A DNA stretch of 64,000 bases from Nocardioides sp. WS12. GTDB lineage: Bacteria > Actinomycetota > Actinomycetes > Propionibacteriales > Nocardioidaceae. The translations under genes were made by a program, and so were the position numbers. This document shows, piece by piece, positions 7,480 to 16,418 of the stretch. How positions within the stretch are numbered: position 1 is the first letter of the stretch; every line of letters starts with the position of its first letter. Below the pieces are notes generated by a model, which was not told where the DNA came from, did no database searches, and was given only the letters and a program-made list of their open reading frames with translations. The stretch is taken from positions 5,084,001-5,148,000 of the forward strand of contig NZ_CP053928.1 of assembly GCF_014108865.1 (NCBI RefSeq). Reading direction: 5' to 3'.

Positions 7480-8642
7480 CACGAGTCCTCCGCGAAAAGA
7501 CCCGCCCGCAGCGTCGTACCGGACGTCGCGGAAGCGAAGGCCTCCAGTGCCTCGCGCGCCGCTGCGTCGAGGGTGCCGGGGACCTGGACCTCCACCGTGG
7601 CGAGCAGATCGCCCCGGCTGCCGTCGGCGTTCAGGGCACCCTTGTTGCGGACCCGGAAGGTCCGGCCGCTGGGCGTGCCGGCAGGGATGCGCAACGTCAC
7701 CGGAGCACCGCCGAGCGTGGGCACCTTGATCTCGGCGCCGAGCGCGAGCTCCGCGAACGAGACGGGTACGTCGACGGTGAGGTGCTCGCCCTTGCGGCCG
7801 AACACGCGGTGCGCGGAGACCTTGACGACGACGTACAGGTCGCCGGCAGGACCGCCGCCCTCACCGGGGGCACCCTTGCCGCGCAGCCGGATCCGCTGGC
7901 CGTCCTTGACGCCGGCCGGGATCTTCGCCTGGATCGTGCGAGCCGACTGGCCGCGCCCCGAACCATGGCAGGTCGGGCACGGGTCGTCGTAGACGAGTTG
8001 GCGACCGCCGCAGGCGGGGCAGGTCTCGTTCATGGTGAACGCCCCACCCACGGATGCGGTGATCTGGCCGCTGCCGTCGCAGGTGCCGCAGACGTGGGGG
8101 CGGGTGCCGGGCTTGCCGCCGGTGCCGTTGCAGGTGCCGCAGGCACTGTCGGAGCTGATCCGCAGCGAGACCGTGACGCCGTCGAGCGCGTCGGAGAAGC
8201 CGATCGTCGCGGTCGTCTCGAGGTCGCCACCGCGAGCCGGGCGCGGCGCGCGTCGGCCCTGGCCGAAGCCACCGCCGAACAGGTCGCCGAACAGGTCACC
8301 GAAGCCACCACCGCCGCCAGCACGCTCGCGGAGCAGGTCCTCCATGTTGACGCCGCCGCCACCGAACCCGCCGCCCGCAGGGAAGCCTCCGCGCCGGAAC
8401 ATGTCCCGCGCCTCGTCGTACTTCTTGCGCTTGGCGGGCTCGCCGATGACGTCGTAGGCCTCAGCGACGGACTTGAACTTCTCGTGCTTGGCCTTGTCGT
8501 CCGGGTTCGAATCGGGGTGGTTGGCGCGCGCCAGCTTCCGATAGGCCTTCTTGATCTCGTCGGTCGTCGCCGACTTCGTGACACCGAGCTCGGCATAGAA
8601 ATCCTTCGTGGCCCAGTCGGACCGGATCCCGTCGTCACTCAT
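7479..8642 (-). CDS. dnaJ: Chaperone DnaJ
   Basis: This 387-residue Hsp40 co-chaperone stimulates the DnaK ATPase and delivers substrates. The order is a J domain (residues about 10-75 with the HPD motif in ANHPDSN), a Gly/Phe-rich segment (FPAGGGFGGGG, GGGGGFGDLFGDLFGG), four cysteine pairs forming the two-zinc centre (CGTCNGTG, CGTCDGSG, CPACGG, CPTCHGSG), and the C-terminal beta-sandwich domains. The third zinc repeat lacks the final glycine of CxxCxGxG. It is the third gene of the heat-shock operon. GGGAGG precedes the ATG at 8642. Confidence 0.95.
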   Translation of the reverse strand: MSDDGIRSDWATKDFYAELGVTKSATTDEIKKAYRKLARANHPDSNPDDKAKHEKFKSVAEAYDVIGEPAKRKKYDEARDMFRRGGFPAGGGFGGGGVNMEDLLRERAGGGGGFGDLFGDLFGGGFGQGRRAPRPARGGDLETTATIGFSDALDGVTVSLRISSDSACGTCNGTGGKPGTRPHVCGTCDGSGQITASVGGAFTMNETCPACGGRQLVYDDPCPTCHGSGRGQSARTIQAKIPAGVKDGQRIRLRGKGAPGEGGGPAGDLYVVVKVSAHRVFGRKGEHLTVDVPVSFAELALGAEIKVPTLGGAPVTLRIPAGTPSGRTFRVRNKGALNADGSRGDLLATVEVQVPGTLDAAAREALEAFASATSGTTLRAGLFAEDS

Positions 8643-8676
8643 CGCACACCTCCCTTCCCGTTTTCATTGCGCCGAG

Positions 8677-9243
8677 TTATTCGACCGGGTCGACCACCAG
8701 GACCTGCGCAGCGCGCACGACCCGGTCGCCGAACTTGTAGCCGGCCTTGGCAATCAACTTGCACGTGGTGACCGTGACCTCCGGGTCGGTCCCGATGTGG
8801 GACAGCGCCTCATGAACCGTCGGGTCGAACGCGTCGCCGACCTCGCCGAACTTGGCCAGGCCCAGCCCGGCGACGGTGCGCTCGAGCTGCTCGGCCACGG
8901 CCTTGAAGCCGCCCTCGAGCGGCTCGTGCTCCCGCGCCCGGTCGATGTTGTCGAGGACGTCGACGATCGGCGCAAGCGCCTTGTACGTCGCGTTCTCCCG
9001 CAGCAGTTCGCGGTCCCGGTCGACCCGGCGCTTGTAGTTGAGGTACTCGGCCTGAAGACGCTGGAGGTCGAGCGTGCGCTCCTCCAGGGCCATCTTCGTC
9101 ACGGTGAGCTCATCGGCCTCGGGGGTCTCGACGACCTCCACGACCTCGCCGACCTCCGCAGTTGCGTCGACCTCAGGGACCTCCGGGGAGGGAGCAGCCG
9201 TGTCGGGCTGCTCCCCCTCCGGTACGACGTTGTCGTCGGTCAC
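8677..9243 (-). CDS. grpE: Nucleotide exchange factor GrpE
   Basis: This 188-residue protein releases ADP from DnaK. It has an acidic unstructured N-terminus (about 60 residues), a long coiled coil (LQRLQAEYLNYKRRVDRDR), and the GrpE beta domain with the family signature in the GDAFDPTVHEAL and VTTCKLIAKAGYKFGDRVVRAAQV region. The GTG at 9243 overlaps the dnaK stop (GTGA), so translation is coupled to dnaK. Length is normal for the family. Confidence 0.94.
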   Translation of the reverse strand: MTDDNVVPEGEQPDTAAPSPEVPEVDATAEVGEVVEVVETPEADELTVTKMALEERTLDLQRLQAEYLNYKRRVDRDRELLRENATYKALAPIVDVLDNIDRAREHEPLEGGFKAVAEQLERTVAGLGLAKFGEVGDAFDPTVHEALSHIGTDPEVTVTTCKLIAKAGYKFGDRVVRAAQVLVVDPVE

Positions 9244-11108
9244 TTGGCGTCGCCCTCGGTGGCCTCGGGCTCGTCGTCGACGATCTCGGCCTCGACGACG
9301 TCGTCGTCGGCCTCGCCCGTCGCGCCCGTGCTGCCACCGGCAGCGGCGGACTCGGCCTCGGCGGCGGCGTACATCGCGGCACCCATCTTCTGGCTGGACT
9401 CGCCCAGCTTGCTGATGGCGGCGGTGAGCGACTCGGCGTCGGCCTCGGCGTTCTCGAGGACGGCCTTGAGGGCGTCGACGTCGGCGCTGACCTCGGTCTT
9501 GACCTCGTCCGGGATCTTGTCGCCGTTGTCGGCCAGGAACTTCTCGGTCGTGTAGACGAGCTGGTCACCCTGGTTGCGGACCTCGACGGCCTCGCGACGC
9601 TTGGCGTCCTCCTCAGCGAACTGCTCGGCTTCCTTGACCATGCGGTCGATGTCGTCCTTGGACAGCGCGCTGCCACCGGAGATCGTCATCGACTGCTCGC
9701 GGCCCGACGCCTGGTCCTTGGCGGACACGTGGACGATGCCGTCAGCGTCGATGTCGAAAGTGACCTCGATCTTCGGGACGCCCCGCGGGGCCGGCGGCAG
9801 GCCGGTGAGCTCGAAGTTGCCGAGCTGCTGGTTCTGCGACCAGATGGCCCGCTCGCCCTGCGCGACCTTGATCTCGACCGACGGCTGGTTGTCGTCAGCG
9901 GTCGTGAAGATCTCCGAGCGCTTGGTCGGGATGGTGGTGTTGCGCTCGATGAGCGTGGTGAAGACGCCACCCTTGGTCTCGATGCCGAGGCTCAGCGGGG
10001 TCACGTCGAGCAGCAGCACGTCCTTGACCTCACCGGCGAGGACACCGGCCTGGAGGGCAGCACCAACGGCGACGACCTCATCCGGGTTGACGCCCTTGTT
10101 GGGCTCCTTGCCGCCGAGCATCTCCTTGACCAGTTCGGTCACGGCCGGCATGCGCGTCGAGCCGCCGACGAGGACCACGTGGTCGATCGCGGAGAGCGCG
10201 AGGCCACCGTCCTTGAGGACGTTCTGGAACGGCGCCTTGGTGCGCTCGAGCAGGCTCGCGGTCAGGCGCTGGAACTCCGAACGGGACAACCGCTCCTCGA
10301 AGTGCAGCGGGCCGTTCTCGCCGTGCGTGATGTAGGGCAGGTGAATCGTGGTGTCGGCCGAGGACGACAGCTCGATCTTCGCCTTCTCCGCAGCCTCCTG
10401 GAGGCGCTGCGCGGCGATCTTGTCCTTGGACAGGTCGACGCCGTTGGCGTCCTTGAACTTCTTGACCATCCACTCGACGACGGCGTTGTCCCAGTCGTCA
10501 CCACCGAGGTGGTTGTCACCGCTGGTGGCCTTCACCTCGACGACGCCCTCGCCGATCTCGAGGAGGGACACGTCGAACGTGCCGCCACCGAGGTCGTAGA
10601 CGAGGATCGTCTGGTCGTCGCCCTTGTCGAGGCCGTAGGCCAGCGCGGCCGCGGTGGGCTCGTTGACGATGCGGTCGACCTTGAGGCCCGCGATCTCGCC
10701 GGCTTCCTTGGTCGCCTGGCGCTGCGCGTCGGAGAAGTACGCCGGCACGGTGATGACCGCGTTCGTGACGGTCTCGCCGAGGTAGGCCTCCGCGTCGCGC
10801 TTCAGCTTCTGCAGGATGAACGCCGAGATCTGCTGCGGCGTGAAGTCCTTGTCGACGGGGTCGCCGACGTGCTGGGTCCAGTCGGTGCCCATGTGGCGCT
10901 TGACCGACCGGATGGTGCGGTCGACGTTGGTGACGGCCTGGCGCTTCGCGACCTCGCCGACGAGCACCTCGCCGCTCTTCGCGAAGGCGACGACGGACGG
11001 CGTCGTACGGGCGCCCTCTGCGTTCGCGATGACCGTGGGCTCGCCGCCCTCGAGGACTGCGACGACGCTGTTCGTCGTGCCGAGGTCGATGCCGACAGCT
11101 CGTGCCAT
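9240..11108 (-). CDS. dnaK: Chaperone DnaK (Hsp70)
   Basis: This 622-residue Hsp70 carries the ATPase signatures GIDLGTTNSVVAV at the start, VYDLGGGTFDVS and VVLVGGSTRMPAV, the linker DVLLLDVTPLSLGIETKGG, a substrate-binding domain, and a helical lid with an acidic tail. CGGAGG lies before the ATG at 11108. It is the first gene of dnaK-grpE-dnaJ-hspR. The upstream region holds a HAIR-like HspR operator and a short perfect hairpin in the presumed leader. The gene diverges from a LuxR-type regulator. Confidence 0.97.
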   Translation of the reverse strand: MARAVGIDLGTTNSVVAVLEGGEPTVIANAEGARTTPSVVAFAKSGEVLVGEVAKRQAVTNVDRTIRSVKRHMGTDWTQHVGDPVDKDFTPQQISAFILQKLKRDAEAYLGETVTNAVITVPAYFSDAQRQATKEAGEIAGLKVDRIVNEPTAAALAYGLDKGDDQTILVYDLGGGTFDVSLLEIGEGVVEVKATSGDNHLGGDDWDNAVVEWMVKKFKDANGVDLSKDKIAAQRLQEAAEKAKIELSSSADTTIHLPYITHGENGPLHFEERLSRSEFQRLTASLLERTKAPFQNVLKDGGLALSAIDHVVLVGGSTRMPAVTELVKEMLGGKEPNKGVNPDEVVAVGAALQAGVLAGEVKDVLLLDVTPLSLGIETKGGVFTTLIERNTTIPTKRSEIFTTADDNQPSVEIKVAQGERAIWSQNQQLGNFELTGLPPAPRGVPKIEVTFDIDADGIVHVSAKDQASGREQSMTISGGSALSKDDIDRMVKEAEQFAEEDAKRREAVEVRNQGDQLVYTTEKFLADNGDKIPDEVKTEVSADVDALKAVLENAEADAESLTAAISKLGESSQKMGAAMYAAAEAESAAAGGSTGATGEADDDVVEAEIVDDEPEATEGDAK

Positions 11109-11142
11109 GGTGTTGTTCCTCCGTGTAGCTGATCGTTGATCC

Positions 11143-11163
11143 CGTCCCGTGTGTCACGGGACG
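11143..11163 (-). other. Hairpin in the presumed dnaK leader
   Basis: A perfect 9-bp inverted repeat, CGTCCCGTG / CACGGGACG with a three-base loop, lies 35-55 bases upstream of the dnaK start, between the HAIR site and the ribosome site. If the transcript begins at or just after the HAIR site, this stem is in the 5' untranslated region. It is not a CIRCE element (no GAGTGCTAA arms). A role in mRNA stability or temperature response is only a guess. Confidence 0.4.
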
Positions 11164-11181
11164 CGGTTGCGGGTCAGGTTA

Positions 11182-11202
11182 GTTGAGCCGAATGGACTCA
11201 AG
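11182..11202 (-). promoter_or_regulatory. HAIR-like HspR operator of the dnaK operon
   Basis: On the minus strand the site reads CTTGAGT, seven bases, GCTCAAC. The actinobacterial HspR consensus is CTTGAGT-N7-ACTCAAG, so the left arm matches 7/7 and the right 5/7. It sits 74-94 bases upstream of the dnaK ATG, where it would overlap the promoter. With hspR as last gene of the same operon this is the expected autoregulatory circuit. Confidence 0.8.
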
Positions 11203-11362
11203 TCTGACACAGGCCACAACGGGTGGCGGCGGCGGGTTGTTCCCACCTCGCCAATTCTCGCGGGACACCGGTTTTCCGACAGTGTCGGCGGGCGTCCGGA
11301 CGGGCCTACGATCGGGCTTGAGGCATGCCCGCAACGAGAGCGCCGTGCCCAGGGGGACGGCC

Positions 11363-12925
11363 ATGGGGCCTGAGCAGGTGTCCCGCAGGAACGCCATGTG
11401 GGACCGGATCGGTCGCGGCGAACTCAACGGCGCGACAACCGACGCCCTGCTCCTCCTCCACTCGCTCGAGGCGCCGGCCGACCAGGCTGAGATCCACGCG
11501 GCCCTCGGTCTGCTGCTGCAACGGGTCGGCCGAGTCGCGGAGTCGCGCGATCGCTTTGCCCTGGCCGCGGAACTGACCGCCGACGACCCCCGCCTGCAGG
11601 CGTCGTACGTCGCCGACGAGGCCGGTTCGCGGTTCCTGCTCGGCGACCTGGCCGGTGCGGGACGCGAGGCCGAGCGGGCCCGGCACCTCGGCGACCGGCA
11701 CGCCAACCGGTTCGCGGTCTGCGAGGCCCTCAACACCCTGACCGGGATCGCCCTCAGCGAGGGCCGCACCGCGGACGGCCTCCGGTTGAGCAAGCAGGCC
11801 GTGTCCCTGCAGGCGGCGGAGAAGGAGAGCACCGGCGGAGGGCCGTTGTCGCACCTCTATCACGGGCTTGCCCTGGTCGAGATGGACCGCTTCGCCGACG
11901 CCGAGGCGGCCTTCGCCGAGGGCATGCGCCGCAGCGCGATCGCGGGTTCGGTCGGCCAGTTGACCTGGTACCACTGCATGGGCGGACTGGCGCACTACCT
12001 CTCGGGACACTGGGACGAGGCACTCATCGCCGCGCGGGCGGGACTCGACGACGCCGACCGGACCGGCACCCTGATCGCGCGACCCATCGGCTGGGCGGTG
12101 GTCGCCCTGGTCGAAGGCGGACGCGGCAACGTCACGACCGCTGCGCGACTCGTTGCGCCGCGCGAGGGCGCCCTGACGGCCATCGGCTACCCCGGCGAGG
12201 AGTGGCTGTCGATGGCCCGCGCCGCCATGGCGCAGGAGGCGGAGGCGGCGTACCAACTGTTCGTCGAGGGCTGGCTGCATGCGCTGCGGACGCCGTACTT
12301 CCTGGGCTGGCGTTCACTTGCGCCAGCCCTCGTCCATCACGCCGTCCTGCTCGGCCACCGCGAGATGGCGACCGAGGCCACCGCGCATGCCGAAGCCGGC
12401 GCCGCCCTGTCCGGCGGCATCGCTTCGGCGGTCGGCGCCGCACTGCGGTGCCGGGCCCTGCTCGACGGCGATGCCGACACGGCGGTCGCATCGGTCGAGG
12501 CGTTCCGGCGGGCCGGTCGGCCGTTCGCCCTCGCCTCGGCCTGCCTCGATGCAGCCCGCCTGATCCGTGCTCGCGGGTACGACGACGATGCGGTCACCTA
12601 CGTGCGCGAGGCGGCGGACATCTTCCATCACCTGCGGGCCACGCCGTGGCTGGCACGGGCAGGCCAGCGGCTCATGCGGCTCCCGACGGCCGCGCCGGTG
12701 CTGCGATCGGCGATCGGCGCACCGGCCGGGTGGCTGGACCTGACGACGACCGAACGCGAGGTCGCGAAGCACGTCGCGCGCGGCCTGACGAACCCCGAGA
12801 TCGGTGCAGCGCTCTTCATCTCTCCGCGGACGGTGCAGAGCCACACCTCGCACATCTACGCGAAGCTCAAGATCGCCTCGCGGGTGCAACTCACGTCGGT
12901 CTTGCGCCGCCACGGACTCGACTGA
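11363..12925 (+). CDS. LuxR-type regulator with helical-repeat N-terminus
   Basis: This 520-residue protein has a long alpha-helical, TPR-like N-terminal part (about 430 residues). The C-terminal LuxR/GerE helix-turn-helix reads TTEREVAKHVARGLTNPEIG and ISPRTVQSHTSHIYAKL. No Walker motif is present, so it lacks the ATPase domain of the large LAL regulators. The ATG at 11363 with AGGGGGA upstream was chosen over an earlier in-frame start that would overlap the HAIR region. It is paralogous to the product of 13592-15151, which it faces. Its target and signal are unknown. Confidence 0.8.
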   Translation: MGPEQVSRRNAMWDRIGRGELNGATTDALLLLHSLEAPADQAEIHAALGLLLQRVGRVAESRDRFALAAELTADDPRLQASYVADEAGSRFLLGDLAGAGREAERARHLGDRHANRFAVCEALNTLTGIALSEGRTADGLRLSKQAVSLQAAEKESTGGGPLSHLYHGLALVEMDRFADAEAAFAEGMRRSAIAGSVGQLTWYHCMGGLAHYLSGHWDEALIAARAGLDDADRTGTLIARPIGWAVVALVEGGRGNVTTAARLVAPREGALTAIGYPGEEWLSMARAAMAQEAEAAYQLFVEGWLHALRTPYFLGWRSLAPALVHHAVLLGHREMATEATAHAEAGAALSGGIASAVGAALRCRALLDGDADTAVASVEAFRRAGRPFALASACLDAARLIRARGYDDDAVTYVREAADIFHHLRATPWLARAGQRLMRLPTAAPVLRSAIGAPAGWLDLTTTEREVAKHVARGLTNPEIGAALFISPRTVQSHTSHIYAKLKIASRVQLTSVLRRHGLD

Positions 12926-12944
12926 GACGCAGCCCACATCCGAT

Positions 12945-12962
12945 ATCCGCCAGTTGGCGGAT
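12945..12962 (+). terminator. Small hairpin after the first LuxR gene
   Basis: ATCCGCC / GGCGGAT forms a perfect 7-bp stem with an AGTT loop, 20 bases after the luxR-type stop and 73 bases before the next start. No T-run follows. It may end or attenuate transcription between the two genes. Confidence 0.35.
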
Positions 12963-13035
12963 GCCGTCAGACAGGCCCACGCGGGACTCTCGGGGCTCTC
13001 GGGACGTCCACGTGAAACCCCCCGAGGAGCCCACC

Positions 13036-13584
13036 GTGAAGCACTCAGCCGTCGCCACCACCCCGTCCGAGACCCAGGCCCGCTGGCAGCAGATGCACCG
13101 CCGCTACGCCGTCGTCCACCGCGTCATCGACGCCGGCCGGATCGACGACCTGGACCCCGAGATCAAGGCGGTCTTCCCCGACCGGGCCGAGCTGGTCCGG
13201 GCCCTGTTCCAGCAGTGGACGACCCTGATCGGCGGTTGCGTCGACTTCGCCCTCGAGGTCGGCCAGGACCACGACGGCGCGGACACCCTCCGCGCCGCCC
13301 ACCGGGCAGCGCTGCGCCGGGCCCCCGCGCTCTACCGCCTGATCGTCCAGGAGAGCGCGACCCCGCTGGGTGCGCGGCTCAACGACCAGGAGAACCTCCG
13401 CCTCGCGTACGCCGTCGGTCTGGCCCACGCGGGCGAGACGAGTGCGCAGGCCGCGGCCGTGGTCAGCCAGATCCTTGCGTCGGTCGACACCCCGTCCACC
13501 CCGCCCACGCCGAGCTGGTTCCGTACGACGGTCGACTGGATCACCGGCCGCGAGTCGAACAGCGTCGAGGGGCTGCTGACCTGA
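13036..13584 (+). CDS. Unknown helical protein between two LuxR-type genes
   Basis: This 182-residue, mostly alpha-helical, soluble protein has no signal peptide or membrane segment. It begins at the GTG at 13036, preceded by GAGGAG. Notable stretches are RWQQMHRRYAVVHRVIDAG and FPDRAELVRALFQQWTTLIGG. It ends seven bases before the convergent end of the second LuxR-type gene. I do not recognise the family. Its place between two paralogous regulators suggests a signalling partner, which is inference. Confidence 0.6.
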   Translation: MKHSAVATTPSETQARWQQMHRRYAVVHRVIDAGRIDDLDPEIKAVFPDRAELVRALFQQWTTLIGGCVDFALEVGQDHDGADTLRAAHRAALRRAPALYRLIVQESATPLGARLNDQENLRLAYAVGLAHAGETSAQAAAVVSQILASVDTPSTPPTPSWFRTTVDWITGRESNSVEGLLT

Positions 13585-13591
13585 CCGCCGT

Positions 13592-15151
13592 TCAGGGCTG
13601 GCCGGCGAAAAGTCCGGCCAGCTGGACCCGCCCGTGGACGCCGCACTTGCGGCAGGCCGAGGCGAGCTGGGACTGGACCGTCCGCGGCGAGACCCCGAGC
13701 CGGGCCGCGATCATCGGGTTGGTCAGCCCCTCGACCGCCAGTGCAACCACCCGGTGCTCGCTGGCCGTCAACAGATGCCACGGCCCGGGGTCCGGTGACC
13801 ACACCGGATCCGGGGCCGTTCCAGCGGTGTGGAACAGGCTCCGCGCCGTCTGGGCGCTCCAGGTCGTCGCTCCGAGAGCGTGGAACACGCTGACCGCCTC
13901 GCGCAACGCCTCGATCCGCTGGGCCTGGTCGGTCGCGGTGGCCGCCGCGGCGACACATCCGAAGGCCAGCGGAAGGGGTCGCCCGACGGTCCGGAGCAGC
14001 TCGAGGCCGGCGGCCAGCATCTGCTGATCGCCGGACAGTGCCGCATCGCAGCACAGTGCCGTGGCCCGCGCGCTCGCGGTGCCGGCGGCAGCTGCGGCCT
14101 CGGTCACCCGCGCGCTCACTGCTTCCGCGAACACCCGGTCGCCGCGCTGCACCGCCAGTGCCACCAGCGGATGTGCGAACACCTTCCAGGCGAGCAGGGT
14201 CGACATGCCGCGAAGGCGGAACCAGGCCTCACACAGGGCGTCGTAGCGCTCCGTGACGTCGTCACTGGACGCCGCGACGGCGAGGGCGACCCACTCCTCG
14301 CCGAGCCCGCCACTGGGACCGAGCCGGTGGTTGCGGGCCTCGGCCACCAGGCCGCGGGCGACAGCGACGTTGCCGCGCAAGCCCTCGATGCAGGCCGCGA
14401 TCCCCCACGCCAGCGGCCGCGCCGCGAGGGCGCCCGTCCGGGCGGCGGTCTCGAGGGAACGTTCCGTCTCTTCCCGCGCCGCTTCCCAGTGCCCGTCGAT
14501 GAAGTGCAACATCGCCTGCGACGCGAGGTACCACGCGATCTGGCCGGTGTCGCCCTCGTTCTCCGCGATCCGCACCCCCTCGGCGATGGCCGCGTGCGCG
14601 TCGTCCATGCGGTCCAGTTCCGCGAGGGTCATGGCGAGCAGCACGTGGGCAGTGGAGCGGTACTCCGCCTGGCCGATCCCGTCGTCGTCGTACCCCGCAG
14701 CGGTCTCGGCGCACGCCAGCGCCTCCTCGAGACGGCCGCGCCCGAGGTGGACGGCGGCCATCGTGGTCCGCCCCTGGCGTACGGCGAAGTCGACTCCGTG
14801 CGCGAGGCCGAGCTCGATGGACTCGAGGGCGTCCTTTTCCGCCCGGTCGAGGTCGCCCGCCAGGACGCAGGAGATCGAGGACGCGGCCAGCACCATGCCG
14901 CGCTCGGCGCCGGCGTCTCCGATCAAGTCGAGGGCACGGGCGAACTGGTCGCGGGAGTCGGCCATCAGGCCCGAGCGCTGCATCATCAGGCCGATCACGG
15001 CCTCCACGCGGCCGCGCTGGACGGGGTCCTGGCTGATGATCAGCAGCCGGGTCACGCTCGCGAACGCGCCGTCGAAGTCACCGGCCTCGACGGCGATCCA
15101 CATGTCCATCTCGAGGTCCGGTGGCTCAGGTGCTGCGGACGGCTCGGACAT
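13592..15151 (-). CDS. LuxR-type regulator, paralogue of the gene at 11.4 kb
   Basis: This 519-residue protein has a helical, TPR-like N-terminus and a C-terminal LuxR helix-turn-helix (LTASEHRVVALAVEGLTNPMIA, then GVSPRTVQSQLASACRKCGV). Shared features with the regulator at 11363-12925 are the same length, the QRSGLMADSRDQFA / QRVGRVAESRDRFA segment, the WYL/WYH-plus-GHWEA/GHWDEA helical repeat, and GLTNP-IAA in the recognition domain. This indicates a duplication. The ATG at 15151 gives equal length to the paralogue. No ATPase motif is seen and the targets are unknown. Confidence 0.78.
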   Translation of the reverse strand: MSEPSAAPEPPDLEMDMWIAVEAGDFDGAFASVTRLLIISQDPVQRGRVEAVIGLMMQRSGLMADSRDQFARALDLIGDAGAERGMVLAASSISCVLAGDLDRAEKDALESIELGLAHGVDFAVRQGRTTMAAVHLGRGRLEEALACAETAAGYDDDGIGQAEYRSTAHVLLAMTLAELDRMDDAHAAIAEGVRIAENEGDTGQIAWYLASQAMLHFIDGHWEAAREETERSLETAARTGALAARPLAWGIAACIEGLRGNVAVARGLVAEARNHRLGPSGGLGEEWVALAVAASSDDVTERYDALCEAWFRLRGMSTLLAWKVFAHPLVALAVQRGDRVFAEAVSARVTEAAAAAGTASARATALCCDAALSGDQQMLAAGLELLRTVGRPLPLAFGCVAAAATATDQAQRIEALREAVSVFHALGATTWSAQTARSLFHTAGTAPDPVWSPDPGPWHLLTASEHRVVALAVEGLTNPMIAARLGVSPRTVQSQLASACRKCGVHGRVQLAGLFAGQP

Positions 15152-15316
15152 CGTCGACTCCGGACGGGCGGTGACAAGGTGGGACAAGGTGGTTGGCCCG
15201 AGTCCGACGGCGCGACGGGGTCGCGTCCTCATCCCATCGTCACCCCGGCAGGACCGAGGCACCAGCCCCGCCACACCCGCGTTTCCTCGGGTCGGCGCAG
15301 GCCTGTCCGGGGTCGG

Positions 15317-15928
15317 TCAGCCGACCTGGACCCGGATCTCGTTGCTCACGGTGCCGTCGTCGCGGTCGATCACGCGGAACCGGTTGAGCCCGCCCTGGCC
15401 GGTGAAGATGTAGCTCGAGAAGGTGCCGTTGGTGACGCCGACGCTGGCGGGGAAGTCCGCCCAGCCGCCGTTCTCGAAGCGCTGGAGCCAGAGGATCGCG
15501 CCTTCGCCACCGGGGTAGACACCGCTGAAGTAGATGCGCTCGTCGGCCGCGACGCTGTTGTCGACGGCCTGCAGGGAGATCTCGCCGGAGGAGGGCGACT
15601 CGGACTCGGTCGACTCGGTCTCCGCGGTCTCGGTCTCCTCGACGTCCGTCTCCTCCGTGGACTGGGTTTCCTCGGGGGTCGCGGTGTTCAGGGTGATGCG
15701 CGGCCCCTGGGAGCCCGCGGTCTCGACCGGCGTCGGCAGGTACATCGACTCGCGGACCGTCGCGCCAGCCGCCGACGAGTCGCCGCCGTCGCCGATACCG
15801 AGGAAGCGCGACCCCATCAGCGCCACCAGCGCGAGGATCAGCCCCACGCCGAGGGTGACGGCAACCAGGGCCACCATCCCGTTGAGCACGGGGCGGTCGA
15901 CGCTGGGCTCCTGCTGGGGGTCGCTCAC
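15317..15928 (-). CDS. Membrane-anchored protein with acidic linker
   Basis: This 203-residue protein has a short cytoplasmic start and one transmembrane helix (MVALVAVTLGVGLILALVALM). A long extracellular Thr/Glu/Ser linker follows (TEETDVEETETAETESTESE) and then a beta-sandwich-like domain of about 85 residues (RIYFSGVYPGGEGAILWLQR ... NRFRVIDRDDGTVSNEIRVQ). The GTG at 15928 follows GGCGAG. The linker suggests it spans the cell wall to expose the C-terminal domain. The family is not recognised. Confidence 0.65.
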   Translation of the reverse strand: MSDPQQEPSVDRPVLNGMVALVAVTLGVGLILALVALMGSRFLGIGDGGDSSAAGATVRESMYLPTPVETAGSQGPRITLNTATPEETQSTEETDVEETETAETESTESESPSSGEISLQAVDNSVAADERIYFSGVYPGGEGAILWLQRFENGGWADFPASVGVTNGTFSSYIFTGQGGLNRFRVIDRDDGTVSNEIRVQVG

Positions 15929-15981
15929 CTCGCCATTGTCCGTGACGTGGACGGCGCAACCAAACCCCCCGGAGCGAGAGC

Positions 15982-16410
15982 TCAGAACCCGCGGGTCCAG
16001 ACGACCTGTTCGTGCAGGCGGTCGGAGCGCCACCCGTCCGCCGTACGGACGAAGTGGTGGCGGTAGAGCCCACCGACCTCGACGACCCGTTCGCCACCCT
16101 TGCCATCCGAGATCCGCATGGGATTGTGGAAGTACGCCGTCACGTCGGCCTCGTCCCCGGAGGCGAACGCGAAGTCGATCTGGCCGACGGTGTGCAGGCG
16201 GTGCTTCGAGAACCCGGGCAGCGCCTCGGCCAGCCACGCCTTGACCACCGGGAACGTGTCGACGACGCCGCCACTCTCGGTGTAGTCGATGTGCGCGTCC
16301 GGGGTGAAGACGGTGTCGAGACGGTCGAAGTCGCCCTCGTCGACGGACAGTGTGTAGCGCGTGATCGCGTCGGTGATCTCGGCGCGGTCGATCAGTTCCT
16401 GCAGTTCCAT
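15982..16410 (-). CDS. SnoaL/NTF2-fold protein
   Basis: This 142-residue protein resembles SnoaL-like polyketide cyclases and ketosteroid-isomerase-type NTF2 proteins: ITDAITRYTLSVDEGDFDRLDTVFTPDAHIDYTESGG at the start and GLYRHHFVRTADGWR near the end. The motif RYT-x-D-x-GDFD-x-L is typical of the fold. The gene is second behind the DUF385 gene (8-base gap) in an operon whose promoter carries a KstR-like palindrome, pointing to steroid or similar ring-compound catabolism. Its substrate is not known. Confidence 0.75.
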   Translation of the reverse strand: MELQELIDRAEITDAITRYTLSVDEGDFDRLDTVFTPDAHIDYTESGGVVDTFPVVKAWLAEALPGFSKHRLHTVGQIDFAFASGDEADVTAYFHNPMRISDGKGGERVVEVGGLYRHHFVRTADGWRSDRLHEQVVWTRGF

Positions 16411-16418
16411 GGCGGTCC

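Noticed and set aside
9162..11132. Long plus-strand open frame opposite dnaK
   Set aside because: Mirror of the dnaK codon pattern in GC-rich DNA; no family similarity and no independent start site.
11109..11210. CIRCE element before dnaK
   Set aside because: The dyad has CTTGAGT-type arms of HspR, not the TTAGCACTC/GAGTGCTAA arms of HrcA.
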